A stretch of DNA of 38,736 nucleotides from Halanaerobiaceae bacterium (GTDB lineage: Bacteria; Bacillota_F; Halanaerobiia; Halanaerobiales; CSSED10-376). The notes below the pieces were generated by a model, which was not told the origin of the DNA, made no database searches, and saw nothing but the letters and a program-made list of their open reading frames with translations. Location: NCBI GenBank assembly GCA_003557445.1, contig PWOK01000153.1, positions 1 to 38,736 on the forward strand, given 5' to 3'. Positions 15,249-25,299 of the stretch are shown in pieces (positions within the stretch are counted from its first letter, which is position 1; every line of letters starts with the position of its first letter). The translations under genes were made by a program, and so were the position numbers.

Positions 15249-17804
15249 TTATTCAGCCTTTTTAAGAAAATTTTTACTTACAGTTATCAGAGCAATATTT
15301 ATTAAAAATAAAATTAATCCTGTGAATAAAAAATATAACCACAGTTGACGAACATCAGAATAACTTTCTCTTCTTTCTGCAAATACTTGTTCAGGAGATG
15401 ATAGTATTCTGCCTCCTGTTTGCATAGAAATGCTTTCCAGTAAATCATAATTTGTGAATAAATCTCTGTATTCAGGAGAATATGATAATACAGCACTGGT
15501 GGTAGTTCCTGGTTCACTCTTTTCATCCAGGATAATGTTCACACTATAAACCCCTGGCTGACCTATATCAAAATCTCCCATATACTGTCCTGACCCGGTC
15601 TGTTCTAAATCAAAATGCTTAATTTCACCAGAAGGATAACTTAACAGGGCTTTTAAGTCAAGAAAATTCATAAAATTACCATGCTGATCAAATGCATCTA
15701 CAATTATTTTTCCCCTGTCAAACTCCAGTGATATACCAGGATAAATATTTTCTGAATTATACCTACTAATAAATTTAATTATTCCAGACCAGAATTGATC
15801 AAAACTTTCCCATTCTAGCCATTCATCAGTCCATTCATTGCCTAGATCTGAAGTGAAAGCAGCAGTCCTACCCAGTCCATATCGCCATCCAGAAAGTATT
15901 GGATGATTATTTTCAGTTATTAAAAAATCATCAGCCAGCTCTCTGGGAGTTGTAGCTACAAATCCCTTTAGAGCAGGAATATTATTTAAATCAACCCCCT
16001 GCATTAAAGGAATCTCTGTATTTAGAACTGTCTTAAAAGATCCTGTTTGAACTGCTGACCTGGGAATACGCTGCACTTCTGTAATCAATATTTGAGGTAT
16101 ATTTGTTATATCTGTTGTATAATAATGTATTCCATCCCCCCACAAAGCCAGTTGTTCCATCAAATCAATATCCACATCTTCACCAATAGATATTGAAGAT
16201 AAACTAATATTTTGCTCCTGCATATTAGCAACTATTTCTTCAAAATTACCTTCTCTTGATATTCCATCAGAAAGCAATATTACATGTCTAACAGCACTAT
16301 CATCCTCTTTTAATATATTATAGGCATTAACCAGAGCATTATATATATTGGTTCCTCCTCCTGGTGAAATATCAGCAATTTTATCTACAATCTGATCTCT
16401 GTTTTCTATCCTCTGTAAAGGAACTACTATTTCTGTACTAACATCAAAAGTAATTATACCTATTTTTTCCTGTTTTTGGAGAACATCCAGAGTTGCAACT
16501 GCTGCCTGTTTGGCCAGATCCATTTTTGTTAACCCATGTGTATCTGGTTGTTCTTCCTCCATACTTCCAGATTTATCAATAGCCATTAGTACACTTAATT
16601 CTGGAAAAACCATTTCCTGCTCCAGACTGGATTTGAGAGGCAACATTCTCTCTAAAATAGAATTACTGTAATTTCCAGAGCCAAAACTATCATCACCTCC
16701 AATTACAACCAATCCTCCTCCATGATTATGGACATATTCATGAAGATTTTGTTTCTGTCGCTGATTTAGCAAATCTGCATTTATGTTATTTAAAACAACA
16801 CCTCCATACTGTGTTAAAAAATCTATATTTACTGGAAAAGATTTAATATCAAGAAACTCAATTTGGTAATCACTTTCCATCAAACCTGTCTTTAAACCTT
16901 GTAATCCCGGGCTTTCTTCCCCTATAAATAGAATTCTTGTTTCACCTTCAACAATTACATAACTATCTCCTCTATTATTTTCAATTATTGTATCTGGTTC
17001 AACGTTTATTTCTGCTCTATATTTATTTAAACCCGCTTTATCTAAATGTTGATGGAAAAGAAAAATATTTTCACCTTCATATAATTTTATTTCTTTATTA
17101 TCTATATGTTGATTATTATGATATAAATCGAGTTCACCTGAAGCTTCTTCAGTACTTTTTATATTTACTTTTATCATAAATTCTTCATTTTGTTTTACTC
17201 TATCAGGAGTAAAAACATTTTTGATTAACACTTCCGGTTTCTCTTCCTTTATAACAGGCACTATATCTACCGGGATTTCATTTTCCAGATAATTACCCAG
17301 AGCCAGACTGCTATCACCTATATTTTCATTGCCATCTGTTATTAAAACAACCCTCCCCATATCTCCACCGGACAGAACATTATATCCAAGATTTAATGCC
17401 CTTTCAATATTGGTATAATTGGAATCGGGAGAAGTCTGAAAACCCGAAAAATTCGGTTCATTATCAAGAGGTCTTTCCAACATTGCTTCTCTGGCAAATG
17501 AAATAATACCTACCTGATCCTGCTCTTCTTTTTCAGCAAGAGACTGTTTTACAAAATCCAGAGATTGTTGTTTCTGATCCCTGGTTATACTTTTTGAATT
17601 ATCTACTAAAAATAAAATATTCTGGTTATCTACAGGAAAAAACATCTCCGGTTGAGCTGCTGCTATTACTAAAACAATTATTAATAAAACCCGGAATAAT
17701 AACTGTAGTTTGCTGATATTAGCACTTTTTCTGTAAATATAATATGTTAAAGGTATTAATAACAATAATAGCAAAAAGACAGGTCTATTAAAACTAAAAA
17801 CCAT
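15249..17804 (-). CDS. Membrane protein with two VWA domains flanking a glutamine-amidotransferase-like domain
   Basis: An 851-residue protein, last in the MoxR operon. After two N-terminal membrane helices comes a first VWA domain with a MIDAS-like DNSKS (about residues 68-72). Then follows a beta-rich region, a GATase1-like segment ending NHGGGLVVIGGDDSFGSGNY, and a second VWA domain with a full MIDAS motif DKSGS (about 410-414) and LLSDGISREGNFEE. A transmembrane helix closes the C-terminus (LYFLFTGLILFLINIALITV). An open frame from 17846 exists, but the ATG at 17804 has GGAGGG upstream and starts with the family-typical MVFSFNRPVFLLLLLLIPL. It overlaps the previous gene by 11 bases. Function is unknown; VWA partners of MoxR ATPases usually bind metal and client proteins. 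Confidence 0.85.
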   Translation of the reverse strand: MVFSFNRPVFLLLLLLIPLTYYIYRKSANISKLQLLFRVLLIIVLVIAAAQPEMFFPVDNQNILFLVDNSKSITRDQKQQSLDFVKQSLAEKEEQDQVGIISFAREAMLERPLDNEPNFSGFQTSPDSNYTNIERALNLGYNVLSGGDMGRVVLITDGNENIGDSSLALGNYLENEIPVDIVPVIKEEKPEVLIKNVFTPDRVKQNEEFMIKVNIKSTEEASGELDLYHNNQHIDNKEIKLYEGENIFLFHQHLDKAGLNKYRAEINVEPDTIIENNRGDSYVIVEGETRILFIGEESPGLQGLKTGLMESDYQIEFLDIKSFPVNIDFLTQYGGVVLNNINADLLNQRQKQNLHEYVHNHGGGLVVIGGDDSFGSGNYSNSILERMLPLKSSLEQEMVFPELSVLMAIDKSGSMEEEQPDTHGLTKMDLAKQAAVATLDVLQKQEKIGIITFDVSTEIVVPLQRIENRDQIVDKIADISPGGGTNIYNALVNAYNILKEDDSAVRHVILLSDGISREGNFEEIVANMQEQNISLSSISIGEDVDIDLMEQLALWGDGIHYYTTDITNIPQILITEVQRIPRSAVQTGSFKTVLNTEIPLMQGVDLNNIPALKGFVATTPRELADDFLITENNHPILSGWRYGLGRTAAFTSDLGNEWTDEWLEWESFDQFWSGIIKFISRYNSENIYPGISLEFDRGKIIVDAFDQHGNFMNFLDLKALLSYPSGEIKHFDLEQTGSGQYMGDFDIGQPGVYSVNIILDEKSEPGTTTSAVLSYSPEYRDLFTNYDLLESISMQTGGRILSSPEQVFAERRESYSDVRQLWLYFLFTGLILFLINIALITVSKNFLKKAE

Positions 17805-19602
17805 TTTTAACCCTCCAGCCAGTACGAGAATATATATACCATTCAATTAATAATAAAAATAATATTATAAGGATAATATAATACCATAAAGGAATTATTC
17901 TTTCACCTTTAGTTTCGTCAATTGTTTCTTTCTCCATTTCAAAACCCGTTATAGTTAAATTAGACTCTTCTTCTGAGAAAAGATTTACAGCCAGATAATC
18001 ATAAATATTATCTTCTTTTACAATTGTATATATTCCCTGATTCTTAAATCCTGTAATTACATTACTTTCAAGCCTTTTAGTGCTTTGATCAGGTTTTATC
18101 AGTTGAAGATTATCATTTCTAATATTAGAAGAAATCTCATAAACATCTCCTATTTCAATTTGTGAATATCCTGTTACATAGTTTTCAGGATAAAACCATT
18201 TAACTGTATTATATAAAAAAAGAGGAAAACTAGCCTGTAAAGGAAAGTTCGACCTTTCCAGATTAAAAGTTAGCATAATCCAATTATCTGATTTCATAAT
18301 CAAAGGTCCTCTAAGAGAATTAAGCAAAACCTCAACACCAGAAGGTGGGGTGATTACAGTAAAGTTATCCACAATTAATCCTCTAAAATCTATATGTCTA
18401 AATAGATTATGGTTTTTCTTCCATCCAGTAATTACAGCTCTTTCTGTTTCTATCTTTTGAATATAATTATCAAATCCAGGTGGTGTTGTATTTATAAAAA
18501 CTGCCTTCCCCTCAAAATCGTCTGGAGGCTCAATCTGATTGAAAACAACTATGTCAAATCGATTTAAATCATCTGGATTAATTTCTTCTGATACAAAAAC
18601 CCGAACCCCCGGCAAAATAACCATTCCACGGCTTAAAAAATAATTATTTTCTCCCACAATTAACATTATTAGTTCTTCATTTCTTCCCACAACTGTATAG
18701 GCAGTATTATCAAATCTTAGATACTCTTCAACATCCAGTTCAACTTTTAATTGAGTTCTTTCAGAAATACTCAATTCATAAATTTTTTCTTTTGTTTCTC
18801 CTGATTTTAAGAAAAGATTATCACTTATATAAATAGATTCCTCATCTTTAATTATAAGAGGTACTTCCCTTTCCTGATCATGATAATTTGAAATTTTTAT
18901 ATATAAATGGTATTCATCTTTAAATGGTGATTTTTTACGAACACCTAAATCAATTATTGCTATATTACCAACTGGAGAACCAGTTTTTATTATTTCCAGC
19001 CCGGTCAACAATTCCCTGTCAGGAACGGTAAAATTACCATCTGTAAAAAACAACATACGTTCACTTTTTAGTGAATTGGATAACTTAAGTGTTTGATTTA
19101 TATTCAATTTTGTATCAGTTACTTTTAAAGCTTTAATCTGCTTAATCAGATCTTCATGTTCAGTAGTATAATTGGAAACAATATAAGGATCATTACTTGC
19201 TGCTATTATTGCTACTTCAACTCCTCTGGCCAGTTGATCTAAAAAATCAACAGCCTTTTCTCTGGAGATATTAAATCTGTCAGGAGATACATCTTCTGCC
19301 TGCATACTTGCAGATTTATCTATAATTAGAACTATCCTATCTTCATATATGCCTTCTGTCTGCAAATAAGGTTGCATTAAGGCCATTACAAATAAAAGTA
19401 ATATTAGTAGGTGTATAAATAGCAGAGGTTCCAGCCTTATTCTCCACCTTGGCCGTGTATCATATTTTTCTGTATTAATTTCATCCCATAAAAAAACAGT
19501 GGGTAATATGGAATATTTTTTTCTTCCTTTAAGTAAATAAAAAAACAAAATTAATACTGCCAGAAAAGAGAAATATATTGCAGCAAAATTTATAAATTGC
19601 AC
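17794..19602 (-). CDS. BatA-like VWA membrane protein
   Basis: A 602-residue protein with the BatA-type N-terminus: two helices around FLWDEINTEK...RPRWRIRLEPL. A VWA domain follows, with MIDAS motif DKSAS at about 95-99 and LFFTDGNFTVPD. The remainder is a long extracytoplasmic region ending with a C-terminal helix (IPLWYYIILIILFLLLIEWYIYSRTGWR). The longest frame starts at a GTG at 19614 inside the ribosome binding site; the GTG at 19602 sits nine bases after AGAGGTG and is preferred. It lies between the DUF58 protein and the double-VWA protein, as in other MoxR-DUF58-VWA operons. The substrate is unknown. Confidence 0.85.
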   Translation of the reverse strand: MQFINFAAIYFSFLAVLILFFYLLKGRKKYSILPTVFLWDEINTEKYDTRPRWRIRLEPLLFIHLLILLLFVMALMQPYLQTEGIYEDRIVLIIDKSASMQAEDVSPDRFNISREKAVDFLDQLARGVEVAIIAASNDPYIVSNYTTEHEDLIKQIKALKVTDTKLNINQTLKLSNSLKSERMLFFTDGNFTVPDRELLTGLEIIKTGSPVGNIAIIDLGVRKKSPFKDEYHLYIKISNYHDQEREVPLIIKDEESIYISDNLFLKSGETKEKIYELSISERTQLKVELDVEEYLRFDNTAYTVVGRNEELIMLIVGENNYFLSRGMVILPGVRVFVSEEINPDDLNRFDIVVFNQIEPPDDFEGKAVFINTTPPGFDNYIQKIETERAVITGWKKNHNLFRHIDFRGLIVDNFTVITPPSGVEVLLNSLRGPLIMKSDNWIMLTFNLERSNFPLQASFPLFLYNTVKWFYPENYVTGYSQIEIGDVYEISSNIRNDNLQLIKPDQSTKRLESNVITGFKNQGIYTIVKEDNIYDYLAVNLFSEEESNLTITGFEMEKETIDETKGERIIPLWYYIILIILFLLLIEWYIYSRTGWRVKNGF

Positions 19603-19642
19603 TAATGATAACACCTCTTTTTAATCAGCTTTTTTAATATAT

Positions 19643-20509
19643 TTAATGATAATTATTTTGATGTAAATTTAAAATTAAATCTTCAAATTTTGCAGTTGAA
19701 ACCATTTTCAAATAACTTATTCCATATCTGTGAGAAAATTGTTCTATTTTCTGATTATAATCCTGTAATTTTTTTTTATAGGCATTAATAATATTTTGAT
19801 TAATACTGGTTTCCTTAATATTTCCATCTTCTGAATCAATCAAACGAAAATCTCCTTTAAGAGATGGTTCCATCTCTTCCTGTGAAATAATTTGTATCAA
19901 ATTAATCCCCCAGTTATTGCCCAGTAAATAATGTAATCCTTTTTGATATCCCTTTTTATCCATTAAATCACTTATAATAATAACTGTACCGGGTTTCTTA
20001 TATTTATAATTGAAAATTTTTAAAACTTTATTAAAATTAGTTTTACCTGTTTCCTGTCCATGTTCCAGAAAATCAAATAACTTATATACATATTTTTTCC
20101 CTTTACCTGGTTTTAATTCACTTCCTAATTGATCAGAAAAAAAACCAGCACCCACTCTATCATAAGAAACTAAACCTGTATACCCCAGGATTCCAGCAAT
20201 TTTAAGAGCTGTTTCCAGTTTTTTAGGTTCACCAAATCCCATTGATTTACTATTATCAATTAAAATATAAAGCATAATTTCTCTTTCTTCTGTAAATAGT
20301 TTTAAAAATAGCTGTTCCAGCCTGGAATATAAATTCCAGTCAATATAACGATAATCATCACCAGGCAAATACTGGCGAAAATCACTAAACTCCAGACCGG
20401 TACCCAATTCTTTACTACTGTGTTTTCCCTGAAAACCTGTAACTTTTCTTCTTTTTAGTACCAGTTTAATCTTTTCCAGTTTTCTTAGAAATTCACTATC
20501 AAAAAGCAT
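19643..20509 (-). CDS. DUF58 protein
   Basis: A 288-residue cytosolic DUF58 protein, a VWA-like family found next to MoxR ATPases. Diagnostic features are GKHSSKELGTGLEFSDFRQYLPGDDYRYIDWNLYSRLEQLFLKLF and the degenerate VWA motif LIDNSKSM. A ribosome binding site (GGAG) overlaps the end of the MoxR gene, and the two genes are four bases apart, so they are coupled. It probably bridges the ATPase and the membrane VWA proteins; that role is inferred from family context, not shown here. Confidence 0.92.
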   Translation of the reverse strand: MLFDSEFLRKLEKIKLVLKRRKVTGFQGKHSSKELGTGLEFSDFRQYLPGDDYRYIDWNLYSRLEQLFLKLFTEEREIMLYILIDNSKSMGFGEPKKLETALKIAGILGYTGLVSYDRVGAGFFSDQLGSELKPGKGKKYVYKLFDFLEHGQETGKTNFNKVLKIFNYKYKKPGTVIIISDLMDKKGYQKGLHYLLGNNWGINLIQIISQEEMEPSLKGDFRLIDSEDGNIKETSINQNIINAYKKKLQDYNQKIEQFSHRYGISYLKMVSTAKFEDLILNLHQNNYH

Positions 20510-20513
20510 ATTT

Positions 20514-21503
20514 TCACTCCAGTTCAGGTACCTTTTTTATTATTTCCTCAATAATCTCATTAACATTCTTTTGCTGAGCCTCTCCTTCAAAATTTAATAA
20601 AAGACGGTGCCTCAAAGCAGGAAAAGAAACACTTCTTATATCTTCAAAACTAACATTATATCTCCCCTGTAAAAAAGCCCGTGATTTACCTGCCATCACA
20701 AGAGCCTGAGCTCCTCTGGGGCTTGAACCATAGTTAACATATTTTTTTATGTGTTCCAGAGCTGTTTCCTGTTGTGGTTGACTTGCAAGTACAATTCGAA
20801 TAGCATACCCCAGTACTTCAGAAGAAACCGGAATTTCTCTTATTATTTCCTGTAAATTTAATAATTCCTGATCATTAATTATAGATTTGATTTCAGGAAG
20901 ACGGTTAACAGTAGTTCTTAATAATATTTCTTTTAATTCATTAAAATCTGGATAATCAACAATAATTTTAAAGAAAAAACGATCAATTTGTGCTTCTGGT
21001 AAAGGATAAGTGCCTTCCATCTCCAGTGGATTTTGAGTAGCCAGAACAAAAAATGGGACTTTTAATTGTCTGGTTTTTCCTGCTACTGTTATACTTTTTT
21101 CCTGCATTGCTTCCAGTAAAGCTGACTGAGTTTTGGGGGTAGCTCTGTTGATTTCATCAGCAAGAACTATTTGTGAAAAAAGAGGTCCTTTTTGAAAATC
21201 AAAATATCTCTTTCCTCCTTCATCCATCAAAATATTTGTTCCAATTATATCTGCAGGCATTAAATCTGGAGTAAATTGAATTCTCTTATAATCCAGATCC
21301 ATAACTTTTGCCAGGGTTTTAACCAATATTGTTTTGCCCAACCCCGGTAACCCTTCAAATAGAATATGCCCATCACTCATTAATGCAATTAATACATTAT
21401 TTATAACATCATCAAGCCCTACAATAACTTTTTTTAATTCATTTTTTGCTTTTGATAACTTTTTTTGATAATAGTCAATTTTTTGTTGATTGATATTTTC
21501 CAT
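20514..21503 (-). CDS. MoxR-family AAA+ ATPase
   Basis: A 329-residue AAA+ ATPase of the MoxR family, thought to act as a chaperone or metal-insertion motor together with VWA proteins. Walker A is GLPGLGKT (51-58), Walker B VLADEINRATPKTQSALLEAMQE (DEINR at 116-120), with the sensor segment FFVLATQNPLEMEGTYPLPEAQIDRF. The C-terminal lid contains NYGSSPRGAQALVMAGKSRAFL. It has an AAAGGAG ribosome binding site. It is the motor of a seven-gene operon that runs from 25268 to 15249. Confidence 0.95.
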   Translation of the reverse strand: MENINQQKIDYYQKKLSKAKNELKKVIVGLDDVINNVLIALMSDGHILFEGLPGLGKTILVKTLAKVMDLDYKRIQFTPDLMPADIIGTNILMDEGGKRYFDFQKGPLFSQIVLADEINRATPKTQSALLEAMQEKSITVAGKTRQLKVPFFVLATQNPLEMEGTYPLPEAQIDRFFFKIIVDYPDFNELKEILLRTTVNRLPEIKSIINDQELLNLQEIIREIPVSSEVLGYAIRIVLASQPQQETALEHIKKYVNYGSSPRGAQALVMAGKSRAFLQGRYNVSFEDIRSVSFPALRHRLLLNFEGEAQQKNVNEIIEEIIKKVPELE

Positions 21504-21521
21504 TCTATATCTCCTTTATTA

Positions 21522-22814
21522 TCATTTTCGAATATCAATTATTAAAGAAAAATAATCATTGATAAAATCTCTATATAATACAGGTATTTCTAAATATTCA
21601 AGCTGGTTAAGTATTTCTTTTCTATAATTAAAATTCTGTTCCGGTGGAGGTTCCCCTTCCCGATCAGCCTTAAATAATTCTTCTAAAGATGCTTTGATAT
21701 AAGGTCCTTCTTCTGATTTTATACCCGAATAAATAGTTTGATAGTATTCCTGATCAATATCCTCCTGAACTTCCTCTTCTCCAACCGGATCAGGAAAATC
21801 TCCAGCCTGTCTGTCTAAGGAAAAAAGAAAATCCCTATCTATATCTGTGTCCTCACTATTTTCACTATCTGTAGATCTATATAAATAATCTTCGACACCT
21901 GAAAAATCAGAGTATTGAGAGTGGTACTCCTCATGATATTGATCCTGTTGTTGTCCATTACCATTTTCACCATTAACGTCTTCAAAAGATTCCTTATCCT
22001 GATTTTGTCCTTTATTACTAATTGAATCTCTTTCATTAAATTCATCCTGATCATAATCGCCAAATTCAAGATCACTCCTATTATATTTTGATTCACTATC
22101 CTCGTATTCTGCTACTGATGTGTAATTGACTCCTGATAAATAATTATCAATCTGTCTTTCTTCTATATTTTCATACTCAGATAAATCAAACTCTGAAAAT
22201 TCTCTTAAAGTATCAAAAGATTCTATCCGATCAGAAGTTAAAGGATTAATTTTAGCCTGACTGGATTCAATTTCCTTAAAATCATTTATTACTGATGATA
22301 ATGTTGAATCATCTTCCTGTAAAGGAAAATAAACAAGATTTCCAATTCCACCAAGAAAAATTAATACTGTAATTATTGAAATTATTCCCATGTATTTTAC
22401 TTCTGGTAACCATCCCCTCTTAAATAAAGTATGTTTTTTCTGCTGTATTTTTTCGATTACATCTTTTTTTAAAAGCCCTATAAATGGATTTTCTTTTTTC
22501 ATTTTATTATATTCATAATATGTTATCAATTTTTCTTTCAATTGAAGCTTTTTATCTGTTTGTTGTATTATATGTTTAGTTGATACCGGCCAAAAATAAC
22601 CAATTAATGCTGCTGTTAAAGGGATTAGTAGCAAATAAACAATCCAGGTATATTTCCAGTTTAGAAAATAAAACTGTAATATATTTAATAAAAGATTTAA
22701 ATTAAATAAAATAATACCTGTTATCATACTTTTTTTAAATATATTATGAGATCTGTATTTTCTGTATTTTATTTTAATTTGTTCCAGGATTTCTTTAAAA
22801 TTATTTTTGGACAT
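21522..22814 (-). CDS. Unknown membrane protein with a long acidic low-complexity region
   Basis: A 430-residue protein I do not recognise. There are two hydrophobic helices near the N-terminus (about 28-47 and 56-75), a charged stretch, and a third helix (about 141-165). Then follow over 200 residues very rich in Asp, Glu, Ser, Asn, Gln and Tyr (about 175-380), probably disordered. A short folded tail contains EILNQLEYLEIPVLYRDFINDYFSLI. The tail LEYLEIPVLYRDFINDYF resembles the endings of large membrane proteins linked to MoxR operons in other bacteria, but I cannot name a family. The position directly before the MoxR gene (19 bases) suggests a client or adaptor for the ATPase/VWA system. 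Confidence 0.75.
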   Translation of the reverse strand: MSKNNFKEILEQIKIKYRKYRSHNIFKKSMITGIILFNLNLLLNILQFYFLNWKYTWIVYLLLIPLTAALIGYFWPVSTKHIIQQTDKKLQLKEKLITYYEYNKMKKENPFIGLLKKDVIEKIQQKKHTLFKRGWLPEVKYMGIISIITVLIFLGGIGNLVYFPLQEDDSTLSSVINDFKEIESSQAKINPLTSDRIESFDTLREFSEFDLSEYENIEERQIDNYLSGVNYTSVAEYEDSESKYNRSDLEFGDYDQDEFNERDSISNKGQNQDKESFEDVNGENGNGQQQDQYHEEYHSQYSDFSGVEDYLYRSTDSENSEDTDIDRDFLFSLDRQAGDFPDPVGEEEVQEDIDQEYYQTIYSGIKSEEGPYIKASLEELFKADREGEPPPEQNFNYRKEILNQLEYLEIPVLYRDFINDYFSLIIDIRK

Positions 22815-22829
22815 ATTAATAACACCTCA

Positions 22830-23501
22830 TTATTTGTTTGCAAACAGAAAACTCATTATACTAAAACGCAAATCAAATATTAGTATAATAGATATAATTA
22901 AATAAATCAAATGATAATTAAGGCTTAAATAAGCATTTTCATAAAGATTACTATAAACTATAATAATCCCAAGACAATATAAAAATAAATTAATATTCAA
23001 AATAATTCTATAATAATTATCAAAAACTTCTGTAATATAAAAACCAAGTAAAGAAATTGTTATTCCAGTAATAAAAGCCACCATATATAGTACAAATAGT
23101 ATTCGGAAAGAAAAGCCACCACCTGATCTCACGAGCAAGCCAATGGGTAAAGTAGTTAATAGTATAAATATATTATAATAAATTATTGTAAATATTCTCC
23201 CTAAAATAATTTCTCCCGGGGTAAAGTTGCCTTTCTGGCTCCATTCCTTAATTGTATACAAATAATTATTTGCTTTTTTACCTGATAAAAAACTATTTAT
23301 TATTATAATAAAAGCTATTACCATATAGATATAAATAATCCCTATCATCGGCCTTTCCAGTGAAATATTTGAATCTGGTAAATTAATTAATATTATTAAT
23401 GTTAACAAAATAATAAATCCAGAGAGAAATAAAGCAAAGTGAAAATTTTTTAATATATTTTTTAGTTCATTTTTGCTAATATTAACCATATTAGTAATCA
23501 T
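22830..23501 (-). CDS. Six-helix membrane protein, ABC-2-permease-like
   Basis: A 223-residue protein with six hydrophobic segments and little soluble sequence. The overall pattern (FTPGEIILGRIFTIIYYNIFILLTTLPIGLL after a SFLSGKKANNYLYTIKEW segment) resembles ABC-2 type permeases, where such a stretch precedes the transport core. No ABC ATPase gene is nearby. It could instead be a structural membrane component of the MoxR system. Ribosome binding site AAAAGG, 15 bases after the previous gene. Confidence 0.7.
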   Translation of the reverse strand: MITNMVNISKNELKNILKNFHFALFLSGFIILLTLIILINLPDSNISLERPMIGIIYIYMVIAFIIIINSFLSGKKANNYLYTIKEWSQKGNFTPGEIILGRIFTIIYYNIFILLTTLPIGLLVRSGGGFSFRILFVLYMVAFITGITISLLGFYITEVFDNYYRIILNINLFLYCLGIIIVYSNLYENAYLSLNYHLIYLIISIILIFDLRFSIMSFLFANK

Positions 23502-23516
23502 AAAATACCATTCCTT

Positions 23517-25268
23517 TTAATTAATATTATAAAGGGGGACTATCAAAATACCATTAAATTCTTCCTGCCAGTTGCCCTCTGAATTAAGAGATGTTATTTG
23601 ACTTTCGTTTGATAGAATACAAACAATATAGGAAAAATCATTATCTTTTGTTATTTCATCAGAAAAACGTTTTATTGATATTTGCCTCAATATCTCCTCT
23701 TTTATATCAACCAGAATATTCTGGTTCCAGGGTGACCCTAATAAATAATCACTTTTCAGATCTATAATAATTTCTTCATTTTCTTCACTGTAAAACCACT
23801 GATCATTATAATAAATAAATACATTTTCAATTGTAAACAAAGATAGATTTTCTATATTAATTTTTAAATTTTGATAATTTATATTTTTTTCAAAGAAAAC
23901 AGGAAGATATTTTAAATAATTTGCTCTAAACCCTCCTGCCAACCAGTTTCCTTTTTTTCTATAATTAATTATGTTTGTCATCTCATCTATAATTATATTA
24001 TAATCCTGTTCAAATCCAAAATCATAATATGGTAAAAAATCTGAAATACTACCTTCTTTTTTATTTATTGAAAAAACAGGATTTTCTAATTTTCTTGATA
24101 AAAAAGTATAATAACTTTCAACCTGACCAACTGAAGCTGAAGGTGATTTTTCAATTATTGCATATTCCTGTAATTTATGATTTCTTGAAATTAATAAATT
24201 TCCTGTACCAAAATAAACTATTCCAGTTATTATGGTTACTATAATAATAAAAAACAGGGAAAACAAAAATAGTGAATCTTTATATTTTTTGAAAAAATAT
24301 TGGAGTAATGTAAGAAACAAACAAAAAAGAATTATTGTAAGAAGAATAATTATGTTTGAAGGTCTCCAGTAAGAAATAGATTTAAACATTTCTTCTGTTA
24401 AATTATCCAGAAAACCTGAATTTGTTTTAAAATAATTAGTGGGGTTTAGAAAATAATTTAATTTATTTTCCTTTAAAAGATCATTTGTAGTATATATCAT
24501 TACAGATTCTGAACTACTTAAAAAATCTTCATTTTCAACAATATAATTAAATTGCCTGACATCAGAACCTGCAATATTTTGTTCAATAAAATGCGAATTT
24601 ATTCTTTTATTAAAACTATCTCCTGATACAATAATATTTTTACCGGTTAAAAACCATCTTCTTAAAGCTTCCTGCTGAGCTAAATTTAATTCAGTTAAGG
24701 CAAAATTCCCAATAATAATTGTTGATATTCCCTGATAGACAGTCCAGGTTTCAGGTAAATAATCTGGCCTTAAATTTAGACTTTTTTGTCTTCTCTGTCC
24801 ATATGAAGCAGAATCTCGTTCTGATAAGGAATCCACAACCAGTAGTTCCTTATATTCCGGTATTATTTCCGGCAAGTATATTTTTTCTTCTTTTATAATT
24901 TTATCATTTTTTAAAATTTTTAATGATACAGGTGAAAAATAATCTTTAGTGTAAAAAATCTGAGTTCTATATGTCCTGGCTCCTGCTTCAGGAATAGTTA
25001 TCGGAATAATATGATCAAGTTCTTTAAAATCATCTCTGGAGCTAGTTATCTTTCTGAATTTAACCTGTATTACTAATTTTCCAGAAAAATCTTCACCCTT
25101 ATTCTCCAGTTCTATGGTAACTGGATTCCATCTCTGAGATACAATACCACCATTAAAGCCAACTTCTGCTTCTATATTAACTGCTTTAATCATATAGGGA
25201 AACAATAATATAATTAAAAAAAATATTATAACAATACCACAATTAAATTTGAACTTATTCTGTAACAT
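23517..25268 (-). CDS. Membrane-anchored extracytoplasmic protein, first gene of the MoxR operon
   Basis: A 583-residue protein, family not recognised. A signal-anchor helix (about 12-28) is followed by a secreted, beta-rich domain with VEIEAEVGFNGG-like start (AVNIEAEVGFNGGIVSQRWN) and VTIELENKG, a pattern seen in surface domains preceding GATase-like modules (compare SERDSASYGQRRQKSLNLRP and the NIIVSGDSF segment). Two central helices (about 308-350) lead to a second soluble region of about 230 residues. Ribosome binding site GGAGG. A strong promoter lies about 31 bases upstream. It is transcribed as the head of a seven-gene unit with the MoxR, DUF58 and VWA genes, so it may be part of the membrane substrate-recognition assembly. 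Confidence 0.75.
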   Translation of the reverse strand: MLQNKFKFNCGIVIIFFLIILLFPYMIKAVNIEAEVGFNGGIVSQRWNPVTIELENKGEDFSGKLVIQVKFRKITSSRDDFKELDHIIPITIPEAGARTYRTQIFYTKDYFSPVSLKILKNDKIIKEEKIYLPEIIPEYKELLVVDSLSERDSASYGQRRQKSLNLRPDYLPETWTVYQGISTIIIGNFALTELNLAQQEALRRWFLTGKNIIVSGDSFNKRINSHFIEQNIAGSDVRQFNYIVENEDFLSSSESVMIYTTNDLLKENKLNYFLNPTNYFKTNSGFLDNLTEEMFKSISYWRPSNIIILLTIILFCLFLTLLQYFFKKYKDSLFLFSLFFIIIVTIITGIVYFGTGNLLISRNHKLQEYAIIEKSPSASVGQVESYYTFLSRKLENPVFSINKKEGSISDFLPYYDFGFEQDYNIIIDEMTNIINYRKKGNWLAGGFRANYLKYLPVFFEKNINYQNLKINIENLSLFTIENVFIYYNDQWFYSEENEEIIIDLKSDYLLGSPWNQNILVDIKEEILRQISIKRFSDEITKDNDFSYIVCILSNESQITSLNSEGNWQEEFNGILIVPLYNIN

Positions 25269-25299
25269 AATAACCTCCAGTATAAAACCGGTGAATATA

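Noticed and set aside
22830..23501. Complete ABC exporter
   Set aside because: No ATP-binding cassette gene is adjacent; the only ATPase of the operon is the MoxR protein, which is AAA+.
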